Source: Panaeolus papilionaceus
Lineage: Eukaryota; Basidiomycota; Agaricomycetes; Agaricales
Assembly (NCBI GenBank): GCA_015501605.1
Contig: JADNRZ010000001.1
Coordinates: 2,852,001 to 2,916,000, forward strand
Direction of reading: 5' to 3'
DNA length: 64,000 nt
Shown: positions 21,206 through 34,436 of the stretch, one piece after another
Layout: every line of letters begins with the position of its first letter
Position numbering within the stretch: the stretch's first letter is position 1
The notes under the pieces: model-generated
Databases searched by the model: none
What the model was told of the DNA's origin: nothing
The model's input: only the letters and a program-made list of their open reading frames with translations
Program-made: the position numbers and the translations under genes

Positions 21206-23751
21206 ACCTGAGCAAGCCAGCTGACGACAACCTGTCACCTTGCTTTACGTCCCTTTTTCATCCTATCTTTATTCCCGTACTCCAACCCGTACAAAATAAT
21301 CTAATTTGGGGTACAAATCCTGCTCGCTCTTGTTCGAGAAAGAGTGAAATCACTGAGTCTTTTTTGGCATCTATATTTACTGCTTCTTTTCTTCCATTTG
21401 CTGTCCTGAACGTCTCTCACCACCATCATATCCAAACCAGGTTCATCAACCCAAACTCCAAATTGTGAACATTTTGCTAGGGTCCTCTAGGTCACGCATT
21501 CTGCCCCTCTCCGTCTTATCAACATCTCGGCCATTCTATTCCATCTAGGTCATCTATTCTATCCTTTATCTTCTAAGTATAAACCAGCCCAACGGCATCA
21601 CTATACAAACTTATCGGCTCCCTGCACCCTGTTCGAACTTCAATTCAGTTTCGATCTAGGTTTATCTGGCAAGGCGTAAACGATCTCCCTTTTTCTATCA
21701 TAGGACACGGCTTATTTATGCCCATCCTATCAAAACCTGTCGACACCGCATACGTCAATGCGTCACAGGACGCCAGCATTCAATTCAAGCCCTCGTATGC
21801 AACAAGGTGTGGTAATTGAAGCGGTGCGGAACTATCAAAGTCTAACGCTACAGCTTAACTTGCTTGATTCACTGGGTTGCTTCATTCGTACTTTGGTCAT
21901 TACAATCTCCTTGACGCCTCTAGGAAAGTCAAGTAAATTGGTGGCGATTCCGGCCCCGCATCCCTTAGAGATGCTCTAGATAGGTTCGAGGCGATGATGG
22001 CGAATCTGGGTCGTACCTCAACCCAAAGTTTGCCTTGCTTCGTGCTGTCTAGACTCTCTTTCGAAAGTCCGTGTTGACTCGGTGCAATAATGACCCCTCT
22101 CTGGATAACTACGAACATCTTTGATGGTTACTTGGGTCCTGCTGTTTCATTTAGAGCTGTGACGCACAGCGATCTTCTCAATAGTCAAAATTCTCGGTTG
22201 AACTAAGATGACTTTGGAGCCACTATTCAGCTATATGTGTGCATTTTTGGAGACGTGGATAAGCTCTGCAGGTCTCAGAATGAGTCCCATGACGGGATAT
22301 TGGAACGTGGCTAGAGACGGCTGCGAATCACGCTGAGATCAGTGGAGAAACTATGAACAAGTGATCTGGCTATTGAATGCTAACGCTAAGAAACGCAAGG
22401 AAGTGAATGTTCTGAATACTCCTCGACTCCTCCGTTGACGTTTTCTTGGATCATAGTTGGCTCGATGATGCTTCGGTTCTGTGTGATCGTATTTCTTCTG
22501 TCTGCTAAAACCCCACTTCGTTTGTTCAAGTGTTGCTACAGAAGCAACCGAGGGATACTATACTTCCATCCTCCACCCGTGAATTTACTTACCTCCCTAT
22601 CAAGTTCTTCATTCCACTACCTGTCAACTTATCGCTTCTCATTCTGTACCACCGGCTCGGAAGTCTCCTCTCCTATTCCAGTCTTCACTTCCCCTCCGAA
22701 AAAATGGAAAATTCAACCAAGTCACACTGTGGAAACCCAACCCAGGATCAATCAAAAAGTCAATACAATTTCATTAATATTAACCCCCCTAATTCACTTG
22801 CCAGCCTATTCAAGTTGCCAGTTATTCACAACGGCCCTACTTAGCACAAACCGCATACAATCTCCAATCACCACGACCGAGTCGTCTGACCTCGTCCCCC
22901 TCATCTTGTGACCACTCTCCTTTCCCTTTTGCGTCTCGCTCATGACGCGTTCCTTCCCTCAGGGTTCACGTCCTGCCATCCCTGGTTCCATGCCCATGGC
23001 GCGGTGTTCTCACTCATCCATTTCAGACCCACCTAGAGGTCTCCTTTCCCTGGCCATTTCTCAGTGTCGTCAATACACCGCAGCTGCCCCTTGCATATCG
23101 AGAGAGACTCGAAGGCTCTCGAATCCGAGCGCTATCTCTGGTACCCTCCCATGCTAGATTAATGACGCAGGGAAACACATACCGGGACATGAGCCAGTCG
23201 ATAACGATACAATGTCCGTATGGTGTATTCAATCCTTGATAACTGAATGAATGCATGGATTCTGGCCATTTTCGAAGCGGTGAAACACTAGATTTTGTTG
23301 ACTTGGGGGTCCTGAGAGAGCGCCGTATGTAGAGTGGCGCAGAATATTCACTGAAGCAGAACCAAAACTCCGCCTATGGCTCGTATGAGATCTCAAGAAC
23401 AGATAGGGCGCTGTATATGTCACATTCGAGACCGACACAAACATAGGATGTAATCATGGATCATACCTAACTTTGCTTGAAAGTGACATAAGTAGCGAGG
23501 TCGCGTGCGATTTCAGAATTAAGGGGGGGTGAGATATCTTGGAGGGGACGGCAGCAGTCCCAAAGGTAAATTATAGGCCCAGTGTCACAGCACTCAAATG
23601 GACCCTAAAACCAATTAGGGCTTTATATCTTTACATTAGACTCGTGAAGTCACTGAAGGATGATATCATGGAGGACAAAACAACAAAAATGTACAATAGA
23701 GGGAATAGGTGAACTCTATACAGAAATGGGATCGACGCGGCTAGCAGACTA
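21206..23751. other. 2.5 kb without a recognisable gene
   Basis: This lies between the convergent RSM18 and RPN11 genes. Open frames here are short (the longest is about 158 codons, at 22435-22911) with Ser/Leu/Pro-biased translations and no motif I know. Splicing by eye gave no domain, and I found no tRNA arms or terminal inverted repeats. It may hold long 3' UTRs, a non-coding RNA or eroded sequence. Confidence 0.45.
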
Positions 23752-25013
<1,262 letters not shown>

Positions 25014-25237
25014 TGTAAGTTAGTTGAAGTTGAAGTAAAAGGGTTGATAGATGGTAGAAAGAAAGAGACGAGCGTGTTTACGCGTTGGATGACGCGTCTC
25101 CCATTTGTATTATCTGCTTGTCCAAGTTTGGCAAAAGCATCCGACATCAGATTCTGCCTTCACTGCACATTTCAATTAAACTCTGGTCTTCTTTCTTGTT
25201 CTTGTCCTTTTCCATCTCCCCGATAGACATAATCATT

Positions 25238-27996
25238 ATGTCTTCGAGTGAGTTAACTAACGCGCTTAATCCTTACGCATCACAATCAAGGCAACGGGCG
25301 GCTAATAATACTACTTCTCCAACACAGCAGAATTACACTGTTAACTCACTCCAACAAACTTACAACCAACAACAGCTTCAGCTATCACAGCACACACATC
25401 TTTTACAGCACGACCAATACCCACAGATCTCTATCTATGGCCAAACCCAACATTTTGATCAGTACCAACAGAACCCACAACACGTAAATCACGTCAACCT
25501 GCAGCAACAGCAGCTACGACCTCAGCAGCCAATCTCAGTTGCATCAGTCAATACGATTCGGCCACAACAGCATGCGGTGAATCAACAGCTACCCCTAGGG
25601 CAGCTACAGACAGCCCACCAGATCTCGTCTATACCCATACTCCAACCCCAGCATACCCCTTCTGCACCAGCACCACCAACACACAGCCTTTGGTGAGCAT
25701 CAGGTCGCACCAAAGTGTCTAAACAAACTGTGACTGAATGAATCCCCACTCGTAGGCCAGACAGCAATGCTATTATGCAGTACCTCCAAGAGCAGGAGCG
25801 AAATATGAAAGGCCTCGAACGTCGATTGCAAGAGGTTGAGGAGCGTCGTGAAGCCGAGAAGAGGGATAACAGTAAACAGATGAGCGAGATCCAACAACTG
25901 CTCAAGAAGAATCTGGAGAAGTTTGAACAACGGGAGGGAGATTACGACAAGTTTAAGGGCCAGCAGATCGAGAATGACAAGAAAAGGGACGAGACAATGC
26001 AAGCATTTATGCAGGACATTCGGGAAAAGGTGAAGGTGCTAGAAAGTGCAAACGCTAGTACTGCTGCAGAAGTAAAAACTGTAGTCGCGAATGCCAATGC
26101 GCAGTCACAAGCACAAGCGCGGTCAATGCAGTATTTGCAGCAGTCGCGCCAATCATTATCCCATTCACCCTCAATGGCATCATTAGGTCCACCACAGTAC
26201 CCTCTGACACTCCTTCCAGCACATAATGTTAATCCAACCTGGCAAACCCCAGCAACACCCCAGGTCAGCTCTACTCACTCTCCGTCGCCGTTTCATGCCG
26301 TTCCACATTCCCATCCAATGACCCATGCAAGTCCTGGTGCAAGTTCATTTAACGCTGGATCCCCTATAAGCGCCCCGTCCCCATATCCAAACAGCACCAA
26401 TTATTCTCCCTCTCCGTACCCCACGTTCAACACCTTTGCCTCTCAACTCTCATCGGCTGCATCACCGACGGAGGCACAATCACCCCCTGCGTCGGTCATG
26501 TCTCCTCCTCCTGCATCTGCGTCTGCATCTCCTTCGAACATCAAGGGCAACAAGAGGAAGCGTGAGATTTACTCAGACGGCGAAGACGAATCTGAAGAAG
26601 AGGAGGTTAAGCCTCGAAGGATGAACAACCATGATAAGCGAGTTTGCACAATTAGTGTTAGTCTTTTCCTGTTCATTGCCTCTGCATTTTCATTCGACGT
26701 GACTGATCAATGTTTCGATCCTCTCTCTGTCGGACACAGAAAGCAATGAAAGTGCACATCTATGAAATGATGGGCATTGTGGAAAGCGAACGACTTCCTC
26801 CACCTCCCGAGGAAGAGGGCCCTGCCTCATATGCGGATGAAAATGCACCTGTCCGATTTTTCTGGGACAAGACTGTTCTCAAAAGTGCGCACAATGGCCG
26901 AATGAGGGATCGGGTCGTCCAATCTCTTCAGCAGAATAAGGACCGATACCCTCTACTCTCGGAGAAGTTGTTCAACAACACCAATTCCTTGAAACAAACA
27001 TTCGACCAGACTTTTAGCACGTTGAAGAGTAAATACAAGCTTCAGAATAACCAAGGTTTGCAGGAGAAAGCTGTCACAAAAACCAGGGGTTCGAGGCATG
27101 CTGCAAGGAGGGATGAGGTAGGACCTCGAACACAACTTAACCTCGTAGTGTACTGACAAGTGTTTTTGCGCTTATAGAAACTGAAACGAAGGGCTGATGC
27201 ACGGGTACGGTTGCGCGTCTTCGACCATAAGGTCTTTGACAGTGCGATGGAACTAGGCTGTATGTCCACCGAGGAATCGGAGGAGGAAGTTGACCCCGAG
27301 ACGGGAGAGAAAGTCCAAATCCTGCGGACTCATCCTCCCGCGTGGAGGAGCAAACGTCTGGCCAAGTTCTACAAGAAGCTAGATGCAGATGAAGCAACGC
27401 ATCAAGGGTCCTCACGTAAGAAGGGGACAGTGAGGAAACCCAGGCGGCCTGGTGCCCCGAAGGAGGCACCAGGGATGTTACCCCCGAATGGAGTCTGCAG
27501 TTGGATGGTGAGCAGAAAATGGGTGGGGAAGCAGAGGGCAACGAGGGAAGGATTCGAAGCGCAGCTGAGTGGTGTTGTGGGTGAGCCAGTGGGTGGTGTT
27601 CCGAGCGACCTTCCGGGCCTGGGAGAGCTTGGTAATGCTAGTTTATCCGAGAGTGAAGAGGAGGAGGAGGAGGAGGAAGAGGAAGAGGGTGGTGGTACGA
27701 GTCTGGGGGCGGGGCAAAGCGGACAAGTGCAACAGCGGACCCACACACAGAGTCAGCTGCAGTCACCCCACCAGCAGGTACCGGGACCGGGCCAGAATCA
27801 AGGTCAGGTCCAAATGGCATTGGACATTCATGGAATGGGGGGTTTCATAGACATGCAGGGCCCGTACGTTTCTGGACCGAGTCAGAACGTACAGGTTGCT
27901 GGTGCGAACACACTCCTCCCCAACACACAGACAACTGGTCTGTACAACTTCCCGCCGCCGACTTATTATAACCCGGCGCCTGGGGGGTATTTTTGA
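25238..27996 (+). CDS. Unrecognised Gln/Pro-rich protein with coiled coil and charged C-terminal domain
   Basis: I do not recognise this protein. The start is ATG 25238 (MSSSELTNALNPYAS); an in-frame ATG at 25085 would add a hydrophobic stretch inside the shared promoter and is less likely. Residues 1-150 are Gln-rich. After an intron ending before PDSNAIMQYL comes a highly charged coiled coil (EQERNMKGLERRLQEVEERR, KKNLEKFEQREGDYDKFKG), then Ser/Pro disorder and a basic-acidic switch (KGNKRKREIY, DGEDESEEEE) that could act as a nuclear localisation signal. The C-terminal half looks folded: KVHIYEMMGI, RFFWDKTVLKSAHNGRMRD, RVFDHKVFDSAMELGC, THPPAWRSKRLAKFY and GVCSWMVSRKWVG, interrupted by poly-Glu. 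The composition suggests a nuclear or chromatin-associated protein; that is inference only. Confidence 0.8.
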
Positions 27997-28610
27997 TTAT
28001 TTTTCCCCCCCTTGATTGCTTCCATCATCGAACATTTCTTCATGGAATATCCTTATGTGTTATCGTAAGTTATCGTAATGTTGTACTGTATTTGTTTTCA
28101 TCATCAATCTCCACATTGTCAGTAGTTAGTTCTTGGTGTTGTTTCTGGTATTCAGCACTTGGATATTGTATAGTAGATACTTAGATAGAGCTAACTTAAA
28201 GCTCCCCCATGACACGCGGATATCACCCATACCATTTTTATGTAGCAGTAGTCTTTTATGTATTCTTCATCATCACAGATAACAAGGACTGTGCTCGTCC
28301 TTTTCAAAAGGAGGGAATATTTCTAAAATAGTTTTATTGCTTAGGATTCCTAACTCATTCATGGGTAGGTCCTTCTTTCCTTTCCTTTTTAAACACTATC
28401 GGTGAGGGGCTATAATAGTAGGGTGGGAAGTAAGACTAAGAAAGGCAACTGTAAGTACTGCTGAATTTACAGGTCACATCAACCTCCTCAACTGCCAACC
28501 AACACGTCGTCGACACTGAAAATGAGGTCATGAATATATAACAACTCATTAACACGCCTTTTAGATCTACCCATACCCCTTTCATTTTACACTGATACCA
28601 TACCCCAAAT
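27997..28610. other. Intergenic, 614 bp
   Basis: This is the 3' flank of the preceding gene and the promoter of VPS52, both plus strand. I see no further gene. Confidence 0.45.
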
Positions 28611-31204
28611 ATGTCATCCGACGGCGTCAGTAGTGGCAGAAACAGCCCGGCCAGTCATGGGTCTCCCCGATCTAGTTTGAACGACGACGACACAAACGAC
28701 AATACCCCGAACACCTTGAATACGACCAAGAGTAACAACATCCCTCGACCACAATCGGTTCCGAATGTAGATCATGTTCAGGTCAATACCTTTTGTAGGT
28801 TCTCTCTTCCGATCGCGTAACCCGCGTTTCAATGAAGGGAGGTGTTAACCTATGTTTCCCTCTTCCGCCGAAGATAGATCAAAAGCGAGAGAATACATCG
28901 AGCTGCATGATCAAGTTCATGTACGTCCTTGGGGTTATTACGCGTCATGCGGCCTCTCTATTGGGATACAAAGTCTAACATATGCCCATACTGCGCTACT
29001 TGATCCATGCAGTCAAGTGTTAGCTTATTAGACAACCTCGAGTCATTCTTGTCGACATTCCAAAAGGATCTCGCAGCTGTTGCAGGTCAGATCTCAGAGT
29101 TGCAGGATAGAAGTAAGGATATCGACAATCGCCTGAAGAGCAGAAAGGTCAGAGTCGTCATTATGTGATCATCTCTCCTGAAACTGAACAGCGTTTTGCT
29201 TTTTGTAGAAAATCGAGAAGCCGCTCTCGAGTTTACTTTCGGAAGTTGTAGTGTCGCCTCCACTTGCACGGACTATTTTGGATACCAATGTGGGGGAACC
29301 GTGGTTAGAAGCCATCGCGGAGTTCGAGTCCAAATTAACTACTGCTAAAGCTCGCGCACGAGTTAAGGCAGCCAGGGACCTCGGCGACGTGTTAGAAGGT
29401 CTCAGGATAGTGGTGAGCGACCCTAGTCATCTGCAGTTTAATCTGAATCACCCATTAAACTCAATGGAATCTCTAGGCTGCCACCAAACTCCGCGCGTTT
29501 TTCATCGCGTTATTCCAACCCATGAGGAATAGTGTAACGACGAACATGCAGGTCATCCAGACCTCTGTATTGCTCAAGTATCAACCGCTGTTTGCCTTTT
29601 TGCAACGTCAGGCTCCTCCTGTCGCCGCGGAGCTGCAAAGATCATACACAGGCGCAGCACGTCTATATTATGAAACGGGATTCAGAAGATATGCACGTTC
29701 TCTTGGAGTGATCAAGGTGTGTCACCACTCTTCATATTTCGTAAACGGTGGATATCTGATCAGTCATTTAGACACGCACACCTGAGAAGTTCGAGACGAT
29801 TGCCAATATCCATACGGATGGAAATATCAGCTTGGATAGATTACAACATTTCAAAATCGATGGACCGGCATCCGTGACATTATCTTACATGGCGGACGAC
29901 AAAAGTCATGTAGGGCCCATTTCTCCACATTTAATTGAATAAATCATTAACTCCATACGTAGCGAGAATGCGTCGAGGCACTTTTTCGATCCCTAATGCT
30001 GGTTTTCATGGACAATGCAACCGCTGAATACACATTCATCTCCTCATTTTTCCCCAACCCTGCATCGCTTCCTGCACCTGAACCGAGGGCTCAAGTACCT
30101 GCCACAGCAACCCTCTTATCGCCCGATGGTAGTTTTGGAGACACACAAACCCCTACAGGGTCTGAACTTGGCACCCCGAGGCCTCTGTCAAGTACCACGC
30201 CAGGTCTTGGTGGATTCGTGTCGTTCATTGCGAAGTCGAAAGGGGAGCAGGCGGTTATTGACAACTTGTGGAAACAAGTTATGGACCCTGTTATGGAATA
30301 TTGTCAGGTGGGTCAATGGCTTTCTCCTACAAGCTTAATGAATGCCTAAACTTACGATCGTCCCCACTTGTGTTCACTAATTAACCGATAACAAAACATG
30401 AATCCAGACCTTTGTCAAAACGATCCTAGAACCCCTTCCGCTGTCGATAAGCCTGCTCACGATGATCAGGTTAGCAGAGGATGTCGTGGCTGAAATACAG
30501 AAGCGGCACGGACCTCCGGCGGAGGCGTTTGTTTTTGGATTGAGCCTGCAAATGTGGCCAGTATTCCAGAAGGGCATGACAGAGCATATCGAGAGCGTGA
30601 AGAAGCTTGCAGAGGGTGCTAGCACAGGGTATTTCAGCCGCTCCGCGACAACTACGGATCATGTGGTTGAAAACGTGGGTTTATCGTGTTTTTTCTCCCT
30701 TTAATTCTGGCTGATATGAACGAATGTTTGAATGGGGTTTGTTTTTTTTTTTCGTTTATTAGATTTGCAAGCAATATGTAATGTTTTTCAATTCTTTTGT
30801 ATTTTTGACCGAGAGTGAAGCAGATAACATGATTTTCTCCAAGTACGTTGGCTGTTTTTTTCTTTTCATAAATATTGGATTAATGAATTTTATTAGCCTA
30901 TTACGCCTGCGGCAAGAGCTGTCAAAACTGATCGAAAAACATGCCTCGCAAGGCAACGATACCCTGGTCAAGGTCAAGTCGCAGAACAAGTTTTACAGCA
31001 TCCTCCTGCAGGGCCTAAGTGTGAGTGATTCATCCTGAATAACCTTCGTTAAGATAAGAAATTCAATCTCATTTCCTCGTATAGAAGGGCACCCATCATA
31101 CTGCGCACTTGAAACTACAGCAAGAAATAGCACACTGGGCATTTTTGGAAGAGGAAACGAAGCGGAAGATAATGTCTGCCGGTCAGTCGAGAGGAGGGCG
31201 ATAA
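28611..31204 (+). CDS. VPS52: GARP complex subunit Vps52
   Basis: Vps52 is the core subunit of the Golgi-associated retrograde protein complex (Vps51-54), which tethers endosome-derived vesicles at the trans-Golgi network. The start is MSSDGVSSGRN at 28611. A disordered leader is spliced onto FYRSKAREYIELHDQVH, followed by the conserved coiled-coil LLDNLESFLSTFQKDLAAV and ISELQDRSKDIDNRLKSRK. Next are VVSPPLARTILD, the helical rod (TSVLLKYQPLFAFLQRQ, YYETGFRRYARSLGVIK) and C-terminal helical bundles ending KRKIMSAGQSRGGR, stop TAA 31202-31204. Eight or more introns interrupt it, and some mid-gene borders (around 29730-30000) are not fixed. The Vps52/Sac2 family assignment rests on the coiled-coil and LLKY segments. 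Confidence 0.88.
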
Positions 31205-31613
31205 CTTTTCTGATTATGGACAATTAGTTTTTTCTACACATACTCATATATATCACATTTATCACTCGCTATCAATGAATATTTGAATACTATTATTTTT
31301 TGACATGCGTTATTCGGTGTAATTTTATATCTAGGGATTTATTATTTAAAATGAAGGTGTCTCCTTGGGTGTTCAAGTTTGTGACATTGAGCTGAGCAAA
31401 CAGGAGTGTGGCAGATCAAGACGGAGACTACCAAATAAGGAAAAAACTACGTTCTGTGGAATTTACAGGCAAGGCACATCATTGTCCACTACAACCACCA
31501 CCACCACCGTTCAAGATTCCGCCCTTTGAGCTTTAAAGCCACAGGGAAACAACGCTATATTAATTAAATATTACGAAACGCGTATATTAACTCTATAATC
31601 TGCTCTCGCTGCG
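31205..31613. other. Intergenic, 409 bp
   Basis: This is the AT-rich 3' flank of VPS52 and the promoter of THOC7. A short ACCACCACCACC run lies at about 31494-31507. No gene is seen. Confidence 0.45.
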
Positions 31614-32729
31614 ATGGCTGCAGCGTCTCGACCAATTCCACCTGTTTCTATTCCACCACTAACAGCTGAGGAAGAAGGTATGTCGTACAGGCTATTCCTC
31701 TAATGTGAGATGTTAATTCAAAATATATAGATCAAGTGATCCTCGGACGAATAAACAATGATGACCGACCGCTGCGTAGGGTCTTCAAAAAGTTCCACAA
31801 CTACACCTCACTGTCGCATGGACCTCTTGTGCCATCCCTGTCTGCCAATAACGCGACCAATAGGTCTGCTATTGATGATGCACGGGAAGCTTTCTTGCTC
31901 GAGCTGTCTACATTTGAGCTGTTGTTGAGGAAAAGTGCGATGATTTGTGATGCGGAGACGAGGCAGGTGGAAGAGTATCAAAGGGAGAAGAAGAGGCTTG
32001 GTATGTTCATTCTTAATCTTTGTCGTTGTACCTGGCTGTCGCACAGGACTAATGTGCTGATAATATATTCAATCTACAGACGATGAGCACGACACTCTGC
32101 GCTTCCAAATTGAAGAGCTCAAGACGGCGCTGGACCATGCACAAATGCTTCGCAAGCGCAAAATTGAATACGACAGTGTAGCAGAGAAAGTGAACACTCT
32201 GCCGAGTCGAGAGGAACTAGAGTCGTATGTGCTTTTTACGTTTTCTTCCTACTTACTGAGGCTTATTAGCGATATTTTTAGCTCAATTTCATCTATTGAA
32301 AACGATATTGCGGCCATCCGAGCAGAGCACGAGACACAAAATCGGTTCATCCATTCACAAAAGTCGGCCTTGGACAACATCGTCTCAGAGCTTACATCAC
32401 TGCGATTCATGGGTAAAGAGGCCGAATCCACTTCTCATCCACAAACACCAATGGAGTCGCCTGCTCTGGAGCTACCGGATGTAACCTCTGTTGCTGACAG
32501 TGCCAGGACACCCGCTCCTGACGACGTCGATGATGATAAGGCCATGACAGACGTTCCTGGGACTCAGACAACGGAGGAACCTGGCGAAGATCCGGATATT
32601 GAGATGGGAGAAGTAGAAGAGGATCCCAAGGAGAAGATTAGCAGCAAAAAGAAATCAAGGGAGGAGGAATTGGAGGAGGGTGAGGCTACAGATGCCAGCA
32701 GCGAGCTCTCAGAGCCTCCCGATGATTAA
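31614..32729 (+). CDS. THOC7: THO complex subunit 7-like protein
   Basis: THO couples transcription elongation to mRNA packaging and export in the nucleus. The start is MAAASRPIPPVSIPP at 31614. After a short first exon, QVILGRINNDDRPLRRVFKKF matches the N-terminal THOC7 box, then LELSTFELLLRKSAMICDAE and REKKRLD lead into a long coiled coil (ALDHAQMLRKRKIEYDSVAEK, split here for length; PSREELESSISSIENDIAAI) with the family's RKxRxEYD-type signature. The tail of about 100 residues is acidic (DIEMGEVEEDPKEK, ELEEGEATDASSE) and presumably disordered. Four exons; stop TAA 32727-32729. It converges on the RNase Z gene with a 92-bp gap. Confidence 0.85.
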
Positions 32730-32821
32730 GAGCGTTTTTCGTATACGACCACGCTGATTCGTGTTGGACTTTTGTTGAAATTTCATAGAAGGAGGGTCAT
32801 ATTTCTTGTAACTCTTGTAAT

Positions 32822-34197
32822 TTATTTCTCGCCACTACTAAGGCTTATATCTACATTCATAAGATCTGTTGCACACAAGACATCTTTTCCAAACTCCTGC
32901 GCCGCCAAATTCCCAATAGCTTGCATAATTGCTACAGACTCTGGTGAGCTATCCCCTGGATACCGAGCTGAAAAGTGGTTGAGAATCAATTGCCGTGCGC
33001 CAACTTGTTTCGCAAATAAGCCAGCCATCTGAGGTGTTGAGTGTCCTCTTGACTTTGCTCGTTCCTCGACAATTTCATAGGTGTCGCTTTCCTTCGTGTT
33101 AGGATCTATGCCTGGTAGGTGTGCATTGGTAGCTTCGTGAACCAAGAGGTCGGCATCCTGAGCTAAAGAGGCGGTTGGCGAAGGGTCGTAGGTATCCCCT
33201 AGAATTACGATTTTCCTTCCTTTGCGCCTTGGAGGACCTTCTAGTACGGTGCCATCGTTCAAGGTAATGCTCTGCCCAAGCTGAAGCTGGCGCATTACAC
33301 TCATGGGGGTGTTAGTTCTTTGTAAAGCGGGTTTATAGAGTGCTGGGTTGATTTTGCCTGGGATGGGGGCTTCTTGCACAATAAATCCTACACAAGGGAC
33401 GGAATGCAGAATTGGAGCAGCAGAAACAGAGACGATGTCATCTTTGTAGATGTCTTCCCATTTGCCGTCAATTTGTGGGATGTTACGCCCTGGGGCTTCC
33501 GATGGCAGGGGAGGAAGGGCAGTGAAGTCGCCGTCTTGCGGGTCGTTTGAAAAACGCAGTTCGTGTACGACGTAGGGTGATGCTAGTAGGGAATACGTAT
33601 ACGATAGACCATTCCGAATGTAAGCTCGTGTCCCAAGGGGGCCGTAAATTTCTACAGCCTAGATAGGATGAAATTTAAGATCGACAGCAATTCAACAGGT
33701 CTAAAGTTTAAGATACGTACCGGCTCCCTGTTAGCTGGTACGTCCAATCTTGGGTCCTCGACACCATCTGCAGACCCACCAGCTCCATTGAGTAGACTAG
33801 CTAGCAAAGGTATAATGCCGAAAATGTGGTCTCCTACAGCACAATCGCGTCAAAACACTGTCGACGACGCGTCCGATGACAACTAACCATGAGTATGGGT
33901 GATAAATATCTTTTCAATTTTTCCCATTTTAACGCTACTTTTTTGCAATTGATGCTGGGTAGCCTCTCCGCAATCAAACAGCCAGACATCTCCGCCTAGC
34001 TTAAGTGCGAGCGCAGAGTGATTACGGGTCGAAGACGGTTGAGCAGAAGCCGTTCCGAGGAATGTTATGTTGACAGAACCGAGGGCTTTTCGGGTCACTG
34101 GTGTTGAAGACATTGTGCGGAATTTGACAGTATTGAAAGAGGCCAAAGATACACCATGATGAAAGCTAGGAGAGATCCGCCTGATAAGGCGGTACAT
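32822..34197 (-). CDS. Ribonuclease Z, short (ELAC1-type) form
   Basis: This is a metallo-beta-lactamase-fold endonuclease that trims the 3' end of tRNA precursors. Motifs: [31 protein letters not shown], the zinc motif HTHG then DHIFG across an intron, [10 protein letters not shown] with the bridging Asp, [24 protein letters not shown] and LNHFSARY. The length of roughly 400 residues fits the short form with one catalytic domain. The first ATG (34197) gives a leader [18 protein letters not shown], rich in Arg and lacking acidic residues, as in mitochondrial presequences. An internal ATG at 34113 ([12 protein letters not shown]) would start the enzyme without it, so dual mitochondrial and nuclear forms are possible. 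Three or four exons; stop TAA at 32822-32824. Confidence 0.93.
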
Positions 34198-34436
34198 CCA
34201 GCGAGTATGACAGGTGACAAGTCACTTCAACGGGACTGACCTGTTCAAACAACGGGCCCGGAATACAAATCAATATATTATTTCAGGGTCGAGGTTTGCA
34301 AGATGATCAAATAGTCCCTCATGGCGGAGTCGTGAAAAGGAATAGAGAATTATAATGGGTGTTACAGTTAACATGCACATAGTATACTTTCAGTAGTTCG
34401 CATTCTCCTCCATACTAACCTACACCTCAAGTGGTT

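Noticed and set aside
22435..22911. Open frame of 158 codons in the gene-free stretch
   Set aside because: Its composition is biased to Ser/Leu/Pro from CT-rich DNA, with no motif and no splicing evidence.
25118..25135. GGCAAA near the RPN11 promoter, like the yeast proteasome element (GGTGGCAAA)
   Set aside because: Only the last six bases match, and Rpn4-type control is not established in basidiomycetes.
25085..25237. Upstream ATG extending the gene at 25238
   Set aside because: The extension is a hydrophobic stretch encoded in the shared divergent promoter; the ATG at 25238 is a simpler start for a Gln-rich nuclear-type protein.
27650..27750. GAGGAGGAG run as a microsatellite
   Set aside because: It is explained as the poly-Glu part of a coding exon.
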